From contig CAVNZM010000012.1 in assembly GCA_963693365.1 (NCBI GenBank), positions 1,550,001-1,614,000 on the forward strand: a stretch of 64,000 nt of DNA, given 5' to 3'. Below the pieces are notes generated by a model that did not search any database, was not told where the DNA came from, and saw only the letters and a program-made list of their open reading frames with translations. The DNA is from Amoebidium appalachense. Lineage: Eukaryota > Ichthyosporea. Position 1 is the first letter of the stretch. Each line of letters begins with the position of its first letter. Shown here piece after piece: positions 15,489 through 32,008 of this stretch. Made by a program: the position numbers and the translations under genes.

Positions 15489-15807
15489 CGACCAACAAAC
15501 TACAGCACAGGGTCCACCGGCGTAGACACAGTGTATATTGAATATGCAGGAGCTGCTTGCAAACAGGTTTTTTTTATTTCAGAGTTTCAAAGAGAAGAAA
15601 GAAAGCGTGCGTGTGTAGGTGCACTAGACAACCACTCCCTGCATTTGCAATCCCAATCGCCCGGCATGAAGATGGCAAACCCGGCTGTTCGATGTACCTT
15701 ACACCGTTTTTTGAACATTGTTGCGTGCAAACTAGGCAATGTAGGGCACAAATTTCTTCCTCTCAGTCTTGCTCCCCCAAATCCCTCGCCCAAATCCCTC
15801 CCCCAAA

Positions 15808-15843
<36 letters not shown>

Positions 15844-16242
15844 CCCCCTGTCACCCCCCCCCCCCCCAAAAAAAAAAATAAAAATAAAAATAAAAATAAA
15901 AAATAAAAAATCCCACCCTGCACCTCTTTCCCGAACAGCCTTCCTGTCCACGCACACACACACACACCGGTTATTCTTTTTCTCGTGTCACATTTCATTT
16001 AGGGGGACTGCAACCGGGCTAAGCCTTGGGTTGGCTGCATACATATTATACATTACTGAAAACTGGACAAGCACTAAATGCCCTGGCGTAAATAACAGAA
16101 GTTCATAGAAACCGCATCTGGTTCAAAGGTTAGCACGGAAACTCATGTGAAACCCCTTAACTTGAAGCTTATCATTTACACGATCAGTGAAACAATACAA
16201 AAGGCTTCCAATGCAATTATTACTGGGTGTAATACCTCTTGT

Positions 16243-16281
<39 letters not shown>

Positions 16282-16689
16282 GCATCCCCATGAGGACGTC
16301 CGTACGCGCACCCAACTTCCCCCCTCCACGTCGTCCCCCTCCGCTCCCCTTCCACTCCCAAATCCTCCCTCCTCCCCACCCATCCCGGCCCCAACCCTCC
16401 CCACCCAAGCCGCTCCACAGTGCCCCCAACCACCACCAGCCCAACTTGCCACTCTCCCCATTCATCCCCCCCTCCCCCCCCTCTCCCCTCCTCCCCCCCC
16501 CCCCCCTCCCCCCCCCTCCCCCCCCCCCCCCCTCCTCCTCCCCACCCAACCCCCCGGGGCGCCAAGCTGGTTCCCAAAGAGGGGTTGAAAAGGGGATGAG
16601 GTGGAGGAGAGATCTAGAAGGGGGAGGGGGAGAGGGGAGGATCTATTTGGGCTTCTGGAGTCGGACCGGCTCCTAGCTATTATGAATGG

Positions 16690-16960
16690 TGAGGCCTAAA
16701 ATGAACAAGGAGGAGATCATGATCGATCACCTGGATCATGGTCGATCACCTGGACCATGGAACGTCTTAGAACACGTAGGGGGCCCCCCGGCAGATTCGG
16801 CCTACTTCCACAACCGGGCCGTTTGGTTGGCTGGCGCGGGGCCGGGGTTACGTAAGGCGGCGGGGTCGGGGGGGGCATGGGGGATGCAGACACGATATAG
16901 AGGTTTGGGGGGAGGCTTGCGTAGGGCCTTACGTAAGCCTTATGCGTAAGACGGTCAGGC
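16690..16960. repeat. Cluster of short palindromes and direct repeats
   Basis: A 20-nt unit (GATCGATCACCTGGATCATG) is followed at once by a near copy (GTCGATCACCTGGACCATGG), 16,721-16,760. Two TTACGTAA palindromes with flanking GGC/GCC lie at about 16,849 and 16,930. The base composition differs from the C/CA-rich surroundings. Function unknown. Confidence 0.6.
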
Positions 16961-17194
16961 GGCGGCGGGCGCTGGGTAAAGCACGATACGGAAGAGGTGG
17001 GTCTGAGATTTATGTCGCGAATCGGGTTGCGCGGTTGTGAAAGTTGCGCTAACGACTTAATTAGTAGGGGATCAATCATATTCTTGGGTCGTGCGAGTTT
17101 TGCAGAACTTCGAGTGGCCTCGTGAGCCGTGATAGTGAACCAGTCGGAGGGCCCGGTTGTGAAGGCTAGCTAATGAGCGTTAATTACACCTCTA

Positions 17195-17880
17195 ACTTTA
17201 TATGAGCGTAATCAGCGGCATAGTATAGGGGGAGCCATGAGGCTCGGGCAGGGTCTCGGCGGATCTGGTCTCTGCCTATGACTCCAAGTACAAATTCATA
17301 TGCGTGTGATTGTGGGACAATCTCACTCATACATCTCGGCGGCGGGAGTGAGCTCGCCCCGAGCTCATAGCAGTGCGCAGTGGAAAGCGGCTAGGCCATC
17401 AGAGGGCGGTCGGGCTGTCTCTGCTACCATATATGAGCGTAATCAGCGGCATAGTATAGGGGGAGCCATGAGGCTCGGGCAGGGTCTCGGCGGATCTGGT
17501 CTCTTTTGATTGGCTGTGCTGGAAAACGCAGTAGGCCGTCGAATGTGGCTGGGCCTCCGGCAATGTCCACGCAATAAAAAGTGTGTAAACCCCAACCCTA
17601 TGACTCCAAGTACAAATTCATATGCGTGTGATTGTGGGACAATCTCACTCATACATCTCGGCGGCGGGAGTGAGCTCGCCCCGAGCTCATATGCATAGCA
17701 GTGCGCAGTGGAAAGCGGCTAGGCCATCAGAGGGCGGTCGGGCTGTCTCTGCTACCATATATGAGCGTAATCAGCGGCATATTATAGGGGAAGCCATGAG
17801 GCTCGGGCGGATCTGGTCTCTGCCTATGACTCCAAGTACAAATTCATATGCGTGTGATTGTGGGACAATCTCACTCATAC
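17195..17880. repeat. Locally triplicated ~230-330-bp unit
   Basis: Three head-to-tail copies begin with ATATGAGCGTAATCAGCGGC near 17,200, 17,431 and 17,758. Shared segments include GGAGCCATGAGGCTCGGGC, CGGATCTGGTCTC and CTATGACTCCAAGTACAAAT. Copy 2 carries an extra ~100 bp (about 17,505-17,600) not found in the others. Copy 3 is truncated on the right near 17,880. Confidence 0.85.
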
Positions 17881-18197
17881 AACTTGCACAACCGGGCGAT
17901 ATGATTGGGTAAGTCTTTTGAATGAAATGGTTGGGTAAGAATCACGGATTTGTCTTAGCGGCTAGTGGAGAAGTATAGAAGAGGTGAACACGAAATTTTC
18001 GATCAGTTTGTGACGCAGCGCGGTGTAGAGCAGAGTAGAAGAAAGCTGTCTTTTTTTTTTTTTTTAGGGTAGTGCATAACAGTCAAACTCGAGTGTGGAT
18101 ATCTTTGCACACGAGTATGAGGTTTCCTCTTTGTCGAAGTATTTTTGACATATACTAATCCGTCTCAGCAGATTAGCCTAAGTGCTACGATCGAGAT

Positions 18198-18198
<1 letters not shown>

Positions 18199-18262
<64 letters not shown>
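18199..18262. repeat. G64 homopolymer
   Basis: Uninterrupted run of about 64 G between complex sequences. Confidence 0.95.
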
Positions 18263-18263
<1 letters not shown>

Positions 18264-19031
18264 GGCCCGGGTCCAAAGATCATCAAGATCAAGTCCGGGG
18301 CCTCAAGATAGCTGTGCAGCTGCGTGCATCATCTTGCCTCTGCCGGCGCAGGGCAGGACCACGTCAGCTGGGACAGCCGACCAATAGAATTCTAATTAGT
18401 GTGTAGGATAGATCGTAGGAGGACTTAGGAATGTGATTGTTCGGGCAGAAGCCCTTTTGTAAATATTGGCAAGTTTTGATAGTGTATGCTGCCAAACGTA
18501 TTTATATATTTCGATGACAGAGGAAAGGGGGGAGGGAGGGGGGAGGGAGATAGTATGAAATGTAGAATTAGACTCTGCGGTGCCACTAGGGGAAGGGAGA
18601 GGGGGTGAGACATGGATATATATATTAGTTGAGTAGATCGACTTAGCTCGTGCAGGCGCACGATAAAAGTAGATCGGAATGTTAATGGAATGTGGCATCG
18701 TAGGGGGCCAGGTGATGATGTTTCTTGTAGGGCACGGCCTTGATGGCCTCAGTCGTAACTTAGACTCAATCCGTACGGATCTAAGTTTGCCCGTCGGAGC
18801 CTGGTCTTAATAAACTTTACCGTTTTTCTGTACACGTTCGTTCCTTTTCGTGTGTGTACACTTAGTAGAGTGCCGCGTCTCTAGTACACATATAATAGGA
18901 TACGACAAGCTACACCCCCCTTGTTGTTTTTTTGACAAATAGTAAGTTAAGATAGCGGGGGGGGTTATGCACTTTGTATTGCTGCGGACATCGTCAGGGG
19001 CCACGGCCATCTAAAAAAACACCTACAAAGT

Positions 19032-19119
<88 letters not shown>

Positions 19120-19149
19120 ACACACACACACACACATGTACGTGACACA

Positions 19150-19730
19150 CACACACCGCGCACACGCGGGGACACCTTCACGTACACACAATCACACACA
19201 AGTACACACACACGTAAACACCCGCACACCTTACCCTCTCACTAGCGTACACACGTACACACACGTACACACGTGCAGGAATGTGTACGTCGTCGTGCCC
19301 TGAAGTCTGTCCAGGCCAACCCACACTTCAGCAAAGAGGTGGCCGAAAAAGCTCTGGAGGAGGTCTTTGACCGTTGCTACGCTGACAGTGCCCCCCTATA
19401 TGCCATGCACCCATGATGCACACACACACGTCCACATACAGGTACACACAGAGAGAGAGAGAGTGTGTGGGGGAGGGGGGGTGGAGAGAGAGACACACAC
19501 AACACGTGTGCGCGTGACACGCACACATACTTTACACACACACACACACACACACACCTTCTACCAGACCCTGCCAAACAAGCAAACACACAGCACACTT
19601 GTCGCCTTTTCTTATGTGTGTCACACTCCTATCTCATTTTTTTATGATTCACAGTATCTTTTCTTATGTGTGCCGCACCCCTATCTTATTTTTCTTCTGA
19701 TTCACAGTACTAAAGACCGAAGATTAAAGC
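19150..19730 (+). repeat. Left arm of a ~0.58-kb inverted repeat
   Basis: Reverse complement of 26,598-27,180, with a few substitutions and short indels. The inner boundary is sharp after ..AAGACCGAAGATTAAAGC (19,730); the outer boundary lies in microsatellite near 19,150. It contains a copy of the last ATP23 exon and 3' flank. The arms lie about 6.9 kb apart and flank the RING-like gene. Confidence 0.9.
19279..19416 (+). pseudogene. Detached copy of the last ATP23 exon
   Basis: Acceptor CAG precedes 19,279. The exon encodes ECVRRRALKSVQANPHFSKE and continues to ..DSAPLYAMHP, then TGA. It differs from the functional exon (27035-26901, minus strand) by a 3-nt insertion that adds Leu near the C-terminus (SAPLYAMHP against SAPYAMHP). 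No other ATP23 exon lies nearby on this strand, so it is a solitary duplicated exon, open but not attached to the rest of the gene. Confidence 0.85.
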
Positions 19731-20116
19731 TGAGTGTCAATCAACATGTTAGGCAATTGCGATACCGTGGAGATCGATGTGGCTCATAGATTTATGGTCG
19801 GATCATTTTTCGAGCTTCGGGAACATCAAATATTGGCGGCAACTGATCTGAGTGCGAGCTGATGGCGCTTCAGACGGGGCCGGAATCGGATCCCTGACAG
19901 GTGCATTGTGGGTCCGAAGATGTAGGGCTACCTTTCGTAAAAACTAGTCACATCATGATGGTGTAGAGAGGACAATCATGAAAGGCATGCATATGTCTGA
20001 AAACTAAAGAAAATACCGAGGACCAGCGCATCAAACGACCAACGCCAGAGAGGAAGGGGGAGGAGGGAAGAGAATCCAAGCAGAGAAGGGGGGGGGGGGT
20101 GGGGTGGGGGTGGGGT

Positions 20117-20181
<65 letters not shown>
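20117..20181. repeat. G65 homopolymer
   Basis: About 65 uninterrupted G, preceded by a (G4-5 T)n stretch from 20,091. One of the longest homopolymers in the window. Confidence 0.95.
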
Positions 20182-20182
<1 letters not shown>

Positions 20183-20436
20183 AACTTGTTTTGCGCGCCA
20201 AAAAACGACCACCTGTGACGTCATATGACTAATCCGGCAGCAAGAGCCGCGCTGAGCTTCCTTCGTTTTCATGATCAAGTTGTCGCCGCTGCCAAAGTTT
20301 CTTTTTGCCTTGCACAGAGTGGAAGAGAGAAACACCGGACGTTGGCTTTATTGCTCGAGATCTTATTCAAGATAGCCATTGCCGTTTCAAGTTCTAAAAT
20401 TACTCTTTCTGAAATTTTGTTTTTTCATCCGCCAAC

Positions 20437-24947
<4,511 letters not shown>

Positions 24948-26360
24948 CACGTGTGCATGTCCATAAATGAGAATATGTCCTTGCATATTTACGACATGTG
25001 GATGGGTGATGACGTGTGTGGGTGGAAGATTAGAGAAAAATGATGTAATATTCGAGCAATTTTGTGTGTGCAGTATTTGAAATGAAAATTTGTCTTTAGT
25101 GTTTGTCCTTCGCGCTTCTATATCCAATGGTATCCGGCTTTCGTTGTAAATATAGTCAGGATTGTGTATGGGGTATATAACACAGCCCATTTTTGAAGGT
25201 AGTTTTAAATCTTAAAGTTTGTATTTTCTAATTTAGATTACTGGTATTTAGTATTTGCTCATTTGACGTGCACATTCTTCCTGGAGTAATTCTAGGTATA
25301 TCCAGAGTATATATATCTCCACATCTTCAATGCATTTTCCTTTCTAGGTATATGTAGTTCATATCTCCATTGCCAAAACATTTTCCCTGGTAAATTTCTA
25401 GGTATATCTAGCTCATGTTTCCATCCTTAGTGCATTTTCCCTGGAGTTGATCTACGTATATCTAGCACATATCTCCATCTTCTGTCGGCTGACAGATCGT
25501 GCCGGTTTTCTGCCGAATAACTTATGATAGTGATTGTCTTAGCAGTCCAGTATACCAACAAAGTGTAAGCCTAAAGTGCCTCTCTCTTTTGTTTGATTGT
25601 TTTTCACACCGTTGTTTTTTTTGCTGTTTATGACGAATGACGACTATTTTTGTGGCACTTTACGTATGCAAAATATTCGAAGCACTGGCTGCTACATATA
25701 CCTTAAAGGTAATTAGCTACCGATTTTGCAGCATAAGACCCCCCCCCCCCCCCCCCCCCCCCCCCGGGCCCCCCAACACACACACACGTATATAACCATA
25801 TTGACAACAACAGTACACATGACTCCTGCACAAACCTTCCTGCTCCTAACGTTAACCCCCTCGTACACGTTCACGCACACACTCAAACCGGACGCGCGCA
25901 CGTACTCAACGCACACATGCACACACGCGTACTCAGCGCCTTGACATGCCCATGAAAATCTAGACCGTATATGTAAGAGGCGTACATACGCACACAGATC
26001 TAGACGAGGCATGAATGAACAAACATGCGTGCATGCGCACACAGTGAGAAACTATTACACACGGAATGAAGCAGCTAGATATACATGTGTGTGTGTGTGC
26101 ACGTGTGTACGCGTGTGTGTGTTTGTGCGTGTTTGTACGTGTCTATCGCACCATAGCCGTCGTTAGCAAGGCCACTAGACATGAAAAACTTTCATGTTGC
26201 AGCCTGGATTAGTTTGCATTTATCAACCACGGGTATGACCATTCCCAGATGTTTTCTTGGGAAAGACAACATAATTATTGACCCGGGAGTTAACCCAAAT
26301 CAGGTCAGTTTTATCTTTTCTTTCGTTTTTGGTTGGTTTACACGGTCTACACATCATATA

Positions 26361-26392
<32 letters not shown>

Positions 26393-26597
26393 TGCCCCCC
26401 CAGTTTTAGTTGTATGGACCGGCCACACATTCTTTTGGTGCAATCAAAACCAGAAAATGGGTCCCAATCTAATATTGCAAAAACGTACTGAACCCAATAA
26501 GTCAAAATGATTTTTGGTTGAATGTCATCAGGCGTATATACAGGCACATGAACAGGTACATGATTTATTCGGGGACCGAACCCACCGACATTAATAG
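24948..26597. other. Convergent spacer between RING-like gene and ATP23
   Basis: No gene supported. It holds a short tandem array at 25,270-25,490, C25 at 25,739-25,765, (CA)/(GT) stretches at 25,780-26,150 and C32 at 26,361-26,392. The 3' UTRs of the two convergent genes presumably lie at its ends. Confidence 0.6.
25270..25490. repeat. Degenerate ~55-60-bp tandem array
   Basis: About four units sharing TCTAGGTATATCTAG-like and CATATCTCCAT segments followed by TGCATTTTCCCTGG. AT-rich, unlike the neighbouring C/CA tracts. Confidence 0.75.
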
Positions 26598-26768
26598 GCT
26601 TTAATCTTCGGTCTTTAGTACTGTGAATCAGAAGAAAAATAAGATAGGGGTGCGGCACACATAAGAAAAGATACTGTGAATCATAAAAAAATGAGATAGG
26701 AGTGTGACACACATAAGAAAAGGCGACAAGTGTGCTGTGTGTTTGCTTGTTTGGCAGGGTCTGGTAGA

Positions 26769-26801
<33 letters not shown>

Positions 26802-27157
26802 ACGCGCACACGTGTTGTGTGTGTCTCTCTCTCCACCCCCCCTCCCCCACACACTCTCTCTTTCTGTGTGTGTACCTGTATGTGGACGTGTGTGTGTGCA
26901 TCATGGGTGCATGGCATAGGGGGCACTGTCAGCGTAGCAACGGTCAAAGACCTCCTCCAGAGCTTTTTCGGCCACCTCTTTGCTGAAGTGTGGGTTGGCC
27001 TGGACAGACTTCAGGGCACGACGACGTACACATTCCTGCACGTGTGTACGTGTGTGTACGTGTGTACGTTAGTGAGAGAATAAGGTGTGCGGGTGTTTAC
27101 GTGTGTGTTTACTTGTGTGTGAATGTGTGTCCGTGTAGGTGTCCCCGCGTGTGCGCG

Positions 27158-27180
<23 letters not shown>
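26598..27180 (-). repeat. Right arm of the inverted repeat
   Basis: Reverse complement of 19,150-19,730. It spans the 3' part of the last ATP23 intron, the last exon and the 3' flank. Beyond the inner boundary (26,598) the two loci share no sequence. Confidence 0.9.
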
Positions 27181-27190
<10 letters not shown>

Positions 27191-27356
27191 CGCGCGAGTG
27201 AATGAATGTGTGTGTGTGTGTGTACTCGTGTGTGCATATTTTTTTTTGTGTGTGTGGGTATATATATGAGGTTGTGTGGTTGCTTCGGGGGCTCATGGTG
27301 CATGGGGTGGGGTGGGGAATGAGCATTTCTTTATTTCTTTTTCTTTTTTCTTTTTT

Positions 27357-27387
<31 letters not shown>

Positions 27388-27502
27388 TTTCAATGTGCCG
27401 TATAAGGGCTAAGTACACATTCATGATGGGGACACAGCTACGCAATGAAAATTGTGCAACACATACACAAACAACATGCATCATAAGCATTGCCTATCTT
27501 CA

Positions 27503-27545
<43 letters not shown>

Positions 27546-27667
27546 GAAAAGGAAGTGTAGGTGTGGATGTGTGAGTTAGAAGGGGGAGTGTTGGTGAGGA
27601 AAGTCGATATTGAGGGGAAAGCAAAGAACATGGTGGTGGTGGCGTTTTCTTTTTGGGGGGGGGAGGA

Positions 27668-27704
<37 letters not shown>

Positions 27705-29422
27705 TGGGGGGTACGAAGCACACAATTCACGTTGAAGCACAAGGCAGATTTCGCAAAGTACACGCACACACCAAGCATGCACTATAACTTGAGGCAGGGG
27801 GGGGGGGGGGGGGGGGGGGTTTGAATGCGGCACACGGTACGAAGCACGCATACACGACGAGAAGCATGCTGCAGGACACATGCAAAGGCAAACATTCAAG
27901 TATGCAACATCAGCCATGTGCACAGTATGCGTCATAAGCAGAGCCCATCCTCAGGGGGGGGGGGGGGGGGGGGGGGGGGGGATAATGGACGTACCCTCAT
28001 GCCGTTGCGAAACTGCACCTTCCCTGTCTGCATGTATTCGATCTTCATTTCACACTCCCCGCTCAGCGCGGCTGCACGGATCTGGGGACAAAATACAGTG
28101 TGAGGTACTGGAAAGAAACAGTGTGCATTTTGTGGGTAAACATGAAATTACAAATAGGCGCAAATGCATATTCCGGAGAACAAATCTGTGCATAGATGAA
28201 TTATTGGTATGCTATGAATGAGTACGCAATAGATTGGACTAAAAGAAAATAGAGTGCTGCATACATGGGGGAATATGCAGCAAAGGCGTGGTCCGTGCAT
28301 GCAATTGGACAAATGTGAACGGGCGGTTTTCGACAACGCTTCGCTTTGGCAGCTCAAGAGACGGGCGGGGGGGGGGGGGGGGAGGGGGGGGGGAGGGGGC
28401 GAGGTGACAAACGAATGAAGGACCCGAACCTATGATATCATATCCTGACCGCCCGCCCAGGAGTGTGTGTGTGGGGAGGGGGGGAGGGGGGGAGGGGGAG
28501 GGGGAGGAGGAGGGGAGGGGAGGGGAATGTGTTACAGAATCCGGAGTACACATTCATAACGGGCAACACAATGCAGAGTGCAAAGCACAAACAAAGGGTA
28601 TGCAAATTAAGCAGAGCCCATCCTCGGTGCGCGTGGGGCGCAGGGAGAGGGGGGGGGGGGGGGGGGGGGGGGGGTGGTGAGAAGGGAGGTCATGTATGCA
28701 AAAAGGGTTGGAAACATGAACAAGACACCAAAGGACAAAACACCAAACGTCACTATATATGAAAAATTCTAAATCAAACCATGAAATGGGGCTTGGGGGG
28801 GGGGGGGGGGGGGGGGTCACCTCTGAGCAGGCGTGGTGGTGGGGGTCTGACCAGTCGACCTTTGCCCGACAGTGATCAAACATGTGGATGAGCTCATGTG
28901 CAAGTGTGCGGTCCATGTGGGCTTGGTCACGGATCCGATCCTGGCATAGCCGCACCTGATTGGCTAAGAGTCAGTAATCGATCGATTGCATGCAATCGAA
29001 TTGGTTGGATTTCGGTGGTCGAAGGCAATGTCACTGAATCTACAAAATCGGTCATTATGCAGAGGATGTGAGATTGCGGGGAAATGTCGAAATTCCAAAA
29101 CCATGTAAGGAATGTCAAACGGGCCAGCGTAAGGATTGCATGTAATGTAGCTCCACTTGAACTTGGTTTCCAAATGGCGACAATTTGAGCAAAATTCTCT
29201 CCCTCCACCGTTCTTTTTGGTGTTTGTGCGAGTGTGATGTAATGTTTCAAGAAACGGAAAGAATTCACGGTTATGGTGGCTCATAGCAGTTTGGCATTAT
29301 GCGGAATGGGAAGAGTGGATGGAAGTGGAATAGTGTGAGAAGGGAGAAAGGGGAGGTGAGGGTGTAGATGCGTGTGTGTTCAATGTGGGGGGGAGGGGGG
29401 GGGGGGGCAGAGGGAAGCAGGA

Positions 29423-29457
<35 letters not shown>

Positions 29458-29470
29458 CATAAAAGCATAC

Positions 29471-29545
<75 letters not shown>

Positions 29546-29848
29546 GGGAGAAGGGGAAGAAAGAGAGGGGAACAGAGAGAGTGAACTAGTGAGAGATAGA
29601 TACAGAGAGGGTGTGACAGGGACTCGGAATATCTGAAGTGCTGAAAGGGGGGAGGGCGGGGGGTGGGGGCGGGGGGACCCAAAAGAGAGCTGTACACATA
29701 ACACGGCCATTATCAAGCATCACCTAACCCAAACACACCAAAAAAAAAAAAACGCACAGGCAAAAGACAGCTACACAGGGCTCCTCATTCTGCGCAAAGG
29801 GACGGTTGGGGGAGATGCGTGTGTGTGCGTGTGTGTGTGTGTGTATGT

Positions 29849-29882
<34 letters not shown>

Positions 29883-31184
29883 GGGGGGGGGGGGGGACGG
29901 ATATACAATCATACCCCGACGTCTGGGTTGAAGCCACCGGCAATGCCTTCCGTGCCATCCCCCGCATCACACGGTATGCACACCATGTGCCTGGCTTCCA
30001 CCTATGCACACAAACACACACACACACACACACACAACTTTAAACAACACGTAGTGCCAGTCCTCCCCTCCCCTCCCCTCCCCTCCCTCCCCTCCCCCCC
30101 CCTCCCCACCCCTAACCCCTTCTCGTCCTCTACCTCCCAACATCTTCCACCGTTTCCTCACTTTTTCCACACACTCTTTCATCAAGCTTTATATAAACTG
30201 AAACATCCGTGCCTGCCCCCCTCCCCCCCCCCCTCCCCCCCCTCCCCCAAACCCTGACCCCACGCTTCCCCATCCACACAACCCCCACTCTCACGCTTTC
30301 CATTTTACACACACACATAACCACTCATGATCGTAGAAATAGCTAGAAATCAAGAGGACAAACCTTCCAACTCAAACCCCCCCCCCCCCCCCCCTTCTCC
30401 CCACCCCCCCTCTCCCCTCCACAAAAATAATAGTAAAATAATGGTAAGCATAATAATAAAAAATTCTTTTCTACTCAACCGCTTCTCCAGCTGGCCCGAA
30501 TCAGCATGCTCCCCCCCCCCCCCCCCTTTCCTCTCCCCCCTCCCCCCTCCCCCCTCCTCCCCTCCTTCCCCCCCCCCCCCCCCCCCCCCCCCCCTGCCCC
30601 TCTCCCCCCCCCCTTCCCCCTCCTGCTCCCCCGGTGAAGAAGAGACGGGTCATATATTCCCTTCAAAACAACTTCATAACTTTCGAGAAAAATTCCCATC
30701 CATCCCATCTCCCACCCTCAAAAAAGCTCAAAATTCCCGGCCACCACATCCAAGGGCACACCAACACCTGTTTGCACCAAACGTACCTCACACCCCGCCT
30801 TCTCCATCTGCTGAAGCATAAACTTCACCAACGGTGCTGAAATGATCAAAATATATTAGACAATGGTTAACCCTATCTATCTTCATAATTCTGAACAATA
30901 GAGAGGAAAAAAGACAGACCGCGATGCAACGATCACACAAAAACACTCGCTTTGGCACTATCATCCCCCCCCCCCCTCCCCCCCCCCCCCCCCCCCCCCC
31001 CCCCCACCACCACCACCACCACCACCAAACCCCTCCCCCCCCCCCCCACACACAGTTACTCCCAACCTCCAAGAGAGCATTTTCATGCACTTGTACACGT
31101 CCACACGAAAAAAACAAAAAACAAGAGCACATACTCCTACGGCAATGTGATCTAGATCCACTCTCATTCATCTCGCAATACCCC

Positions 31185-31282
<98 letters not shown>

Positions 31283-32008
31283 GCGCCATCTCCCCAACCC
31301 CCCTTTACACCCTTCCCCCCGTCACCTCTCCTCTGCCACTTTGCTCTTTTGCCTTCTCCCTTACTATCTCCATTCCTCTTCCTCCCCCCCCCTCCCCCCT
31401 CCCCCACCCCCCCCCCCCCCCCCCCCCAACCCCCCCCCCACTCCCTTTCCACCACATGTACCCACCCAACCTGTCCCGTGGTGTATAACTCGCTGATGCC
31501 ATCTAGTTTTACCCATCTACAGCTGGTTCATATGACCCCTGCCTGCCCCGCCTCACCTCCCCCTCCCCCACCACCACACACACACACAGCACACGCCCTT
31601 TACCACACTTCCCCCCCCCCCCCCCTCCCCCCCTTCCCCTTACCCCCTCCCCCCCAAAAAAATCACCCACCCACCCTTTATATCTCCCACCCAAACCTTC
31701 TCTCCTTGAGATCTTGTGCATCTGCATCTTCCCTCCCAACCCCACCCTCCACTCCCCCCTTTCCCCGGCTCCTATCACTTTCTCCTCCCTTCCCCCCCTC
31801 CCCCCCTTTCCCTTGAAAAAAAAAAGAGAGAGAAATCTTCCTCCTCTCCCCCCACTGGCCCTCTTTTTCAGTGTAAACGGGGGGAAAGGGGGGAAAGGAC
31901 GCAGTGCAGCCATCACCTACAGTATACACATGACTTCACTTTCTGTTGCTCACAGCGCAACCGCTGCGACTCCTTAAAGTCATCCACTTGCCCCACCTTT
32001 TGCTCCAT
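26901..32008 (-). CDS. ATP23: Mitochondrial inner membrane protease ATP23 homologue
   Basis: Seven exons: 32008-31940, 31516-31471, 30836-30787, 30001-29915, 28955-28821, 28081-27995 and 27035-26901 (TGA); 202 aa, against 246 in human and 227 in yeast. Exon phases join cleanly. Family landmarks in order: PLVKFMLQQMEKAGCE, Cys pair VCIPCD (C63, C66), GGFNPD, LCQDRIRDQAHM, and the zinc metalloprotease site HELIHMFDHCRA (HEXXH at 104-108), then WSDPHHHACSE, IRAAALSGEC, and ECVRRRALKSV..EVFDRCYAD near the end. In yeast, Atp23 matures mitochondrially encoded Atp6 in the intermembrane space and assists F0 assembly; the same compartment is likely here. Exons 4-7 are certain; exons 1 and 2 (short, 23 and about 15 residues) rest on phase and on Cys spacing like fungal N-termini. 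Introns 5 and 6 hold C-tailed repeats in the sense orientation. The last exon has an inverted copy at 19,279. The gene is head-to-head with the LRR gene. Confidence 0.93.
27388..27505 (-). repeat. C-tailed intronic repeat, degenerate ATP23 copy
   Basis: On the minus strand it reads ..GGCAATGCTTATGATGCATG..ATGAATGTGTACTTAG..CACATTGAAAC followed by C23. The upstream side is also a C run (about 38 nt on the minus strand). Confidence 0.65.
27820..27952 (-). repeat. C-tailed intronic repeat in ATP23 intron 6
   Basis: On the minus strand: TGAGGATGGGCTCTGCTTAT, GACGCATACTG, ATGTTGCATACTTGAATG, TTCGTACCGTGTGCCGCATT, CAAA, then a C tail. C runs bound it on both sides. It closely matches the DDX56 copies at 52,260-52,391 and 62,865-62,992. 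Confidence 0.9.
28525..28680 (-). repeat. C-tailed intronic repeats in ATP23 intron 5
   Basis: Minus-strand reading: C run, then GAGGATGGGCTCTGCTTAAT, TTGCATACCC.., GTTATGAATGTGTACTCCGG.., ACACATTCCCCTCC. A second divergent relative lies at about 28,690-28,795 and resembles 23,215-23,290 (GACGTTTGGT.., TTTCCAACCC). Confidence 0.7.

Larger units (their letters stand above)
15489..20436. other. Gene-poor spacer, receptor gene 2 to RING gene
   Basis: No intact gene recognised. It holds C/A tracts at 15,806-15,900, C34 at 16,246-16,279, C-rich sequence to 16,555, a compositionally different stretch at about 16,690-18,800, G64 at 18,199-18,262, (CA)n at 19,036-19,117, the left arm of an inverted repeat (19,150-19,730) and G65 at 20,117-20,181. 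The sequence just before 20,437 is complex and probably holds the RING gene promoter. Confidence 0.6.

Noticed and set aside
17195-17880. CRISPR-like array
   Set aside because: Units are 230-330 bp, contiguous and without spacers, in a eukaryotic context. Elsewhere only simple repeats were seen.
28964-29284. Possible ATP23 exon with FCSNC
   Set aside because: The exon at 30001-29915 (VCIPCD..GGFNPD) fits the family's Cys pair and splices in phase. This frame lacks the GGF segment and is not needed.
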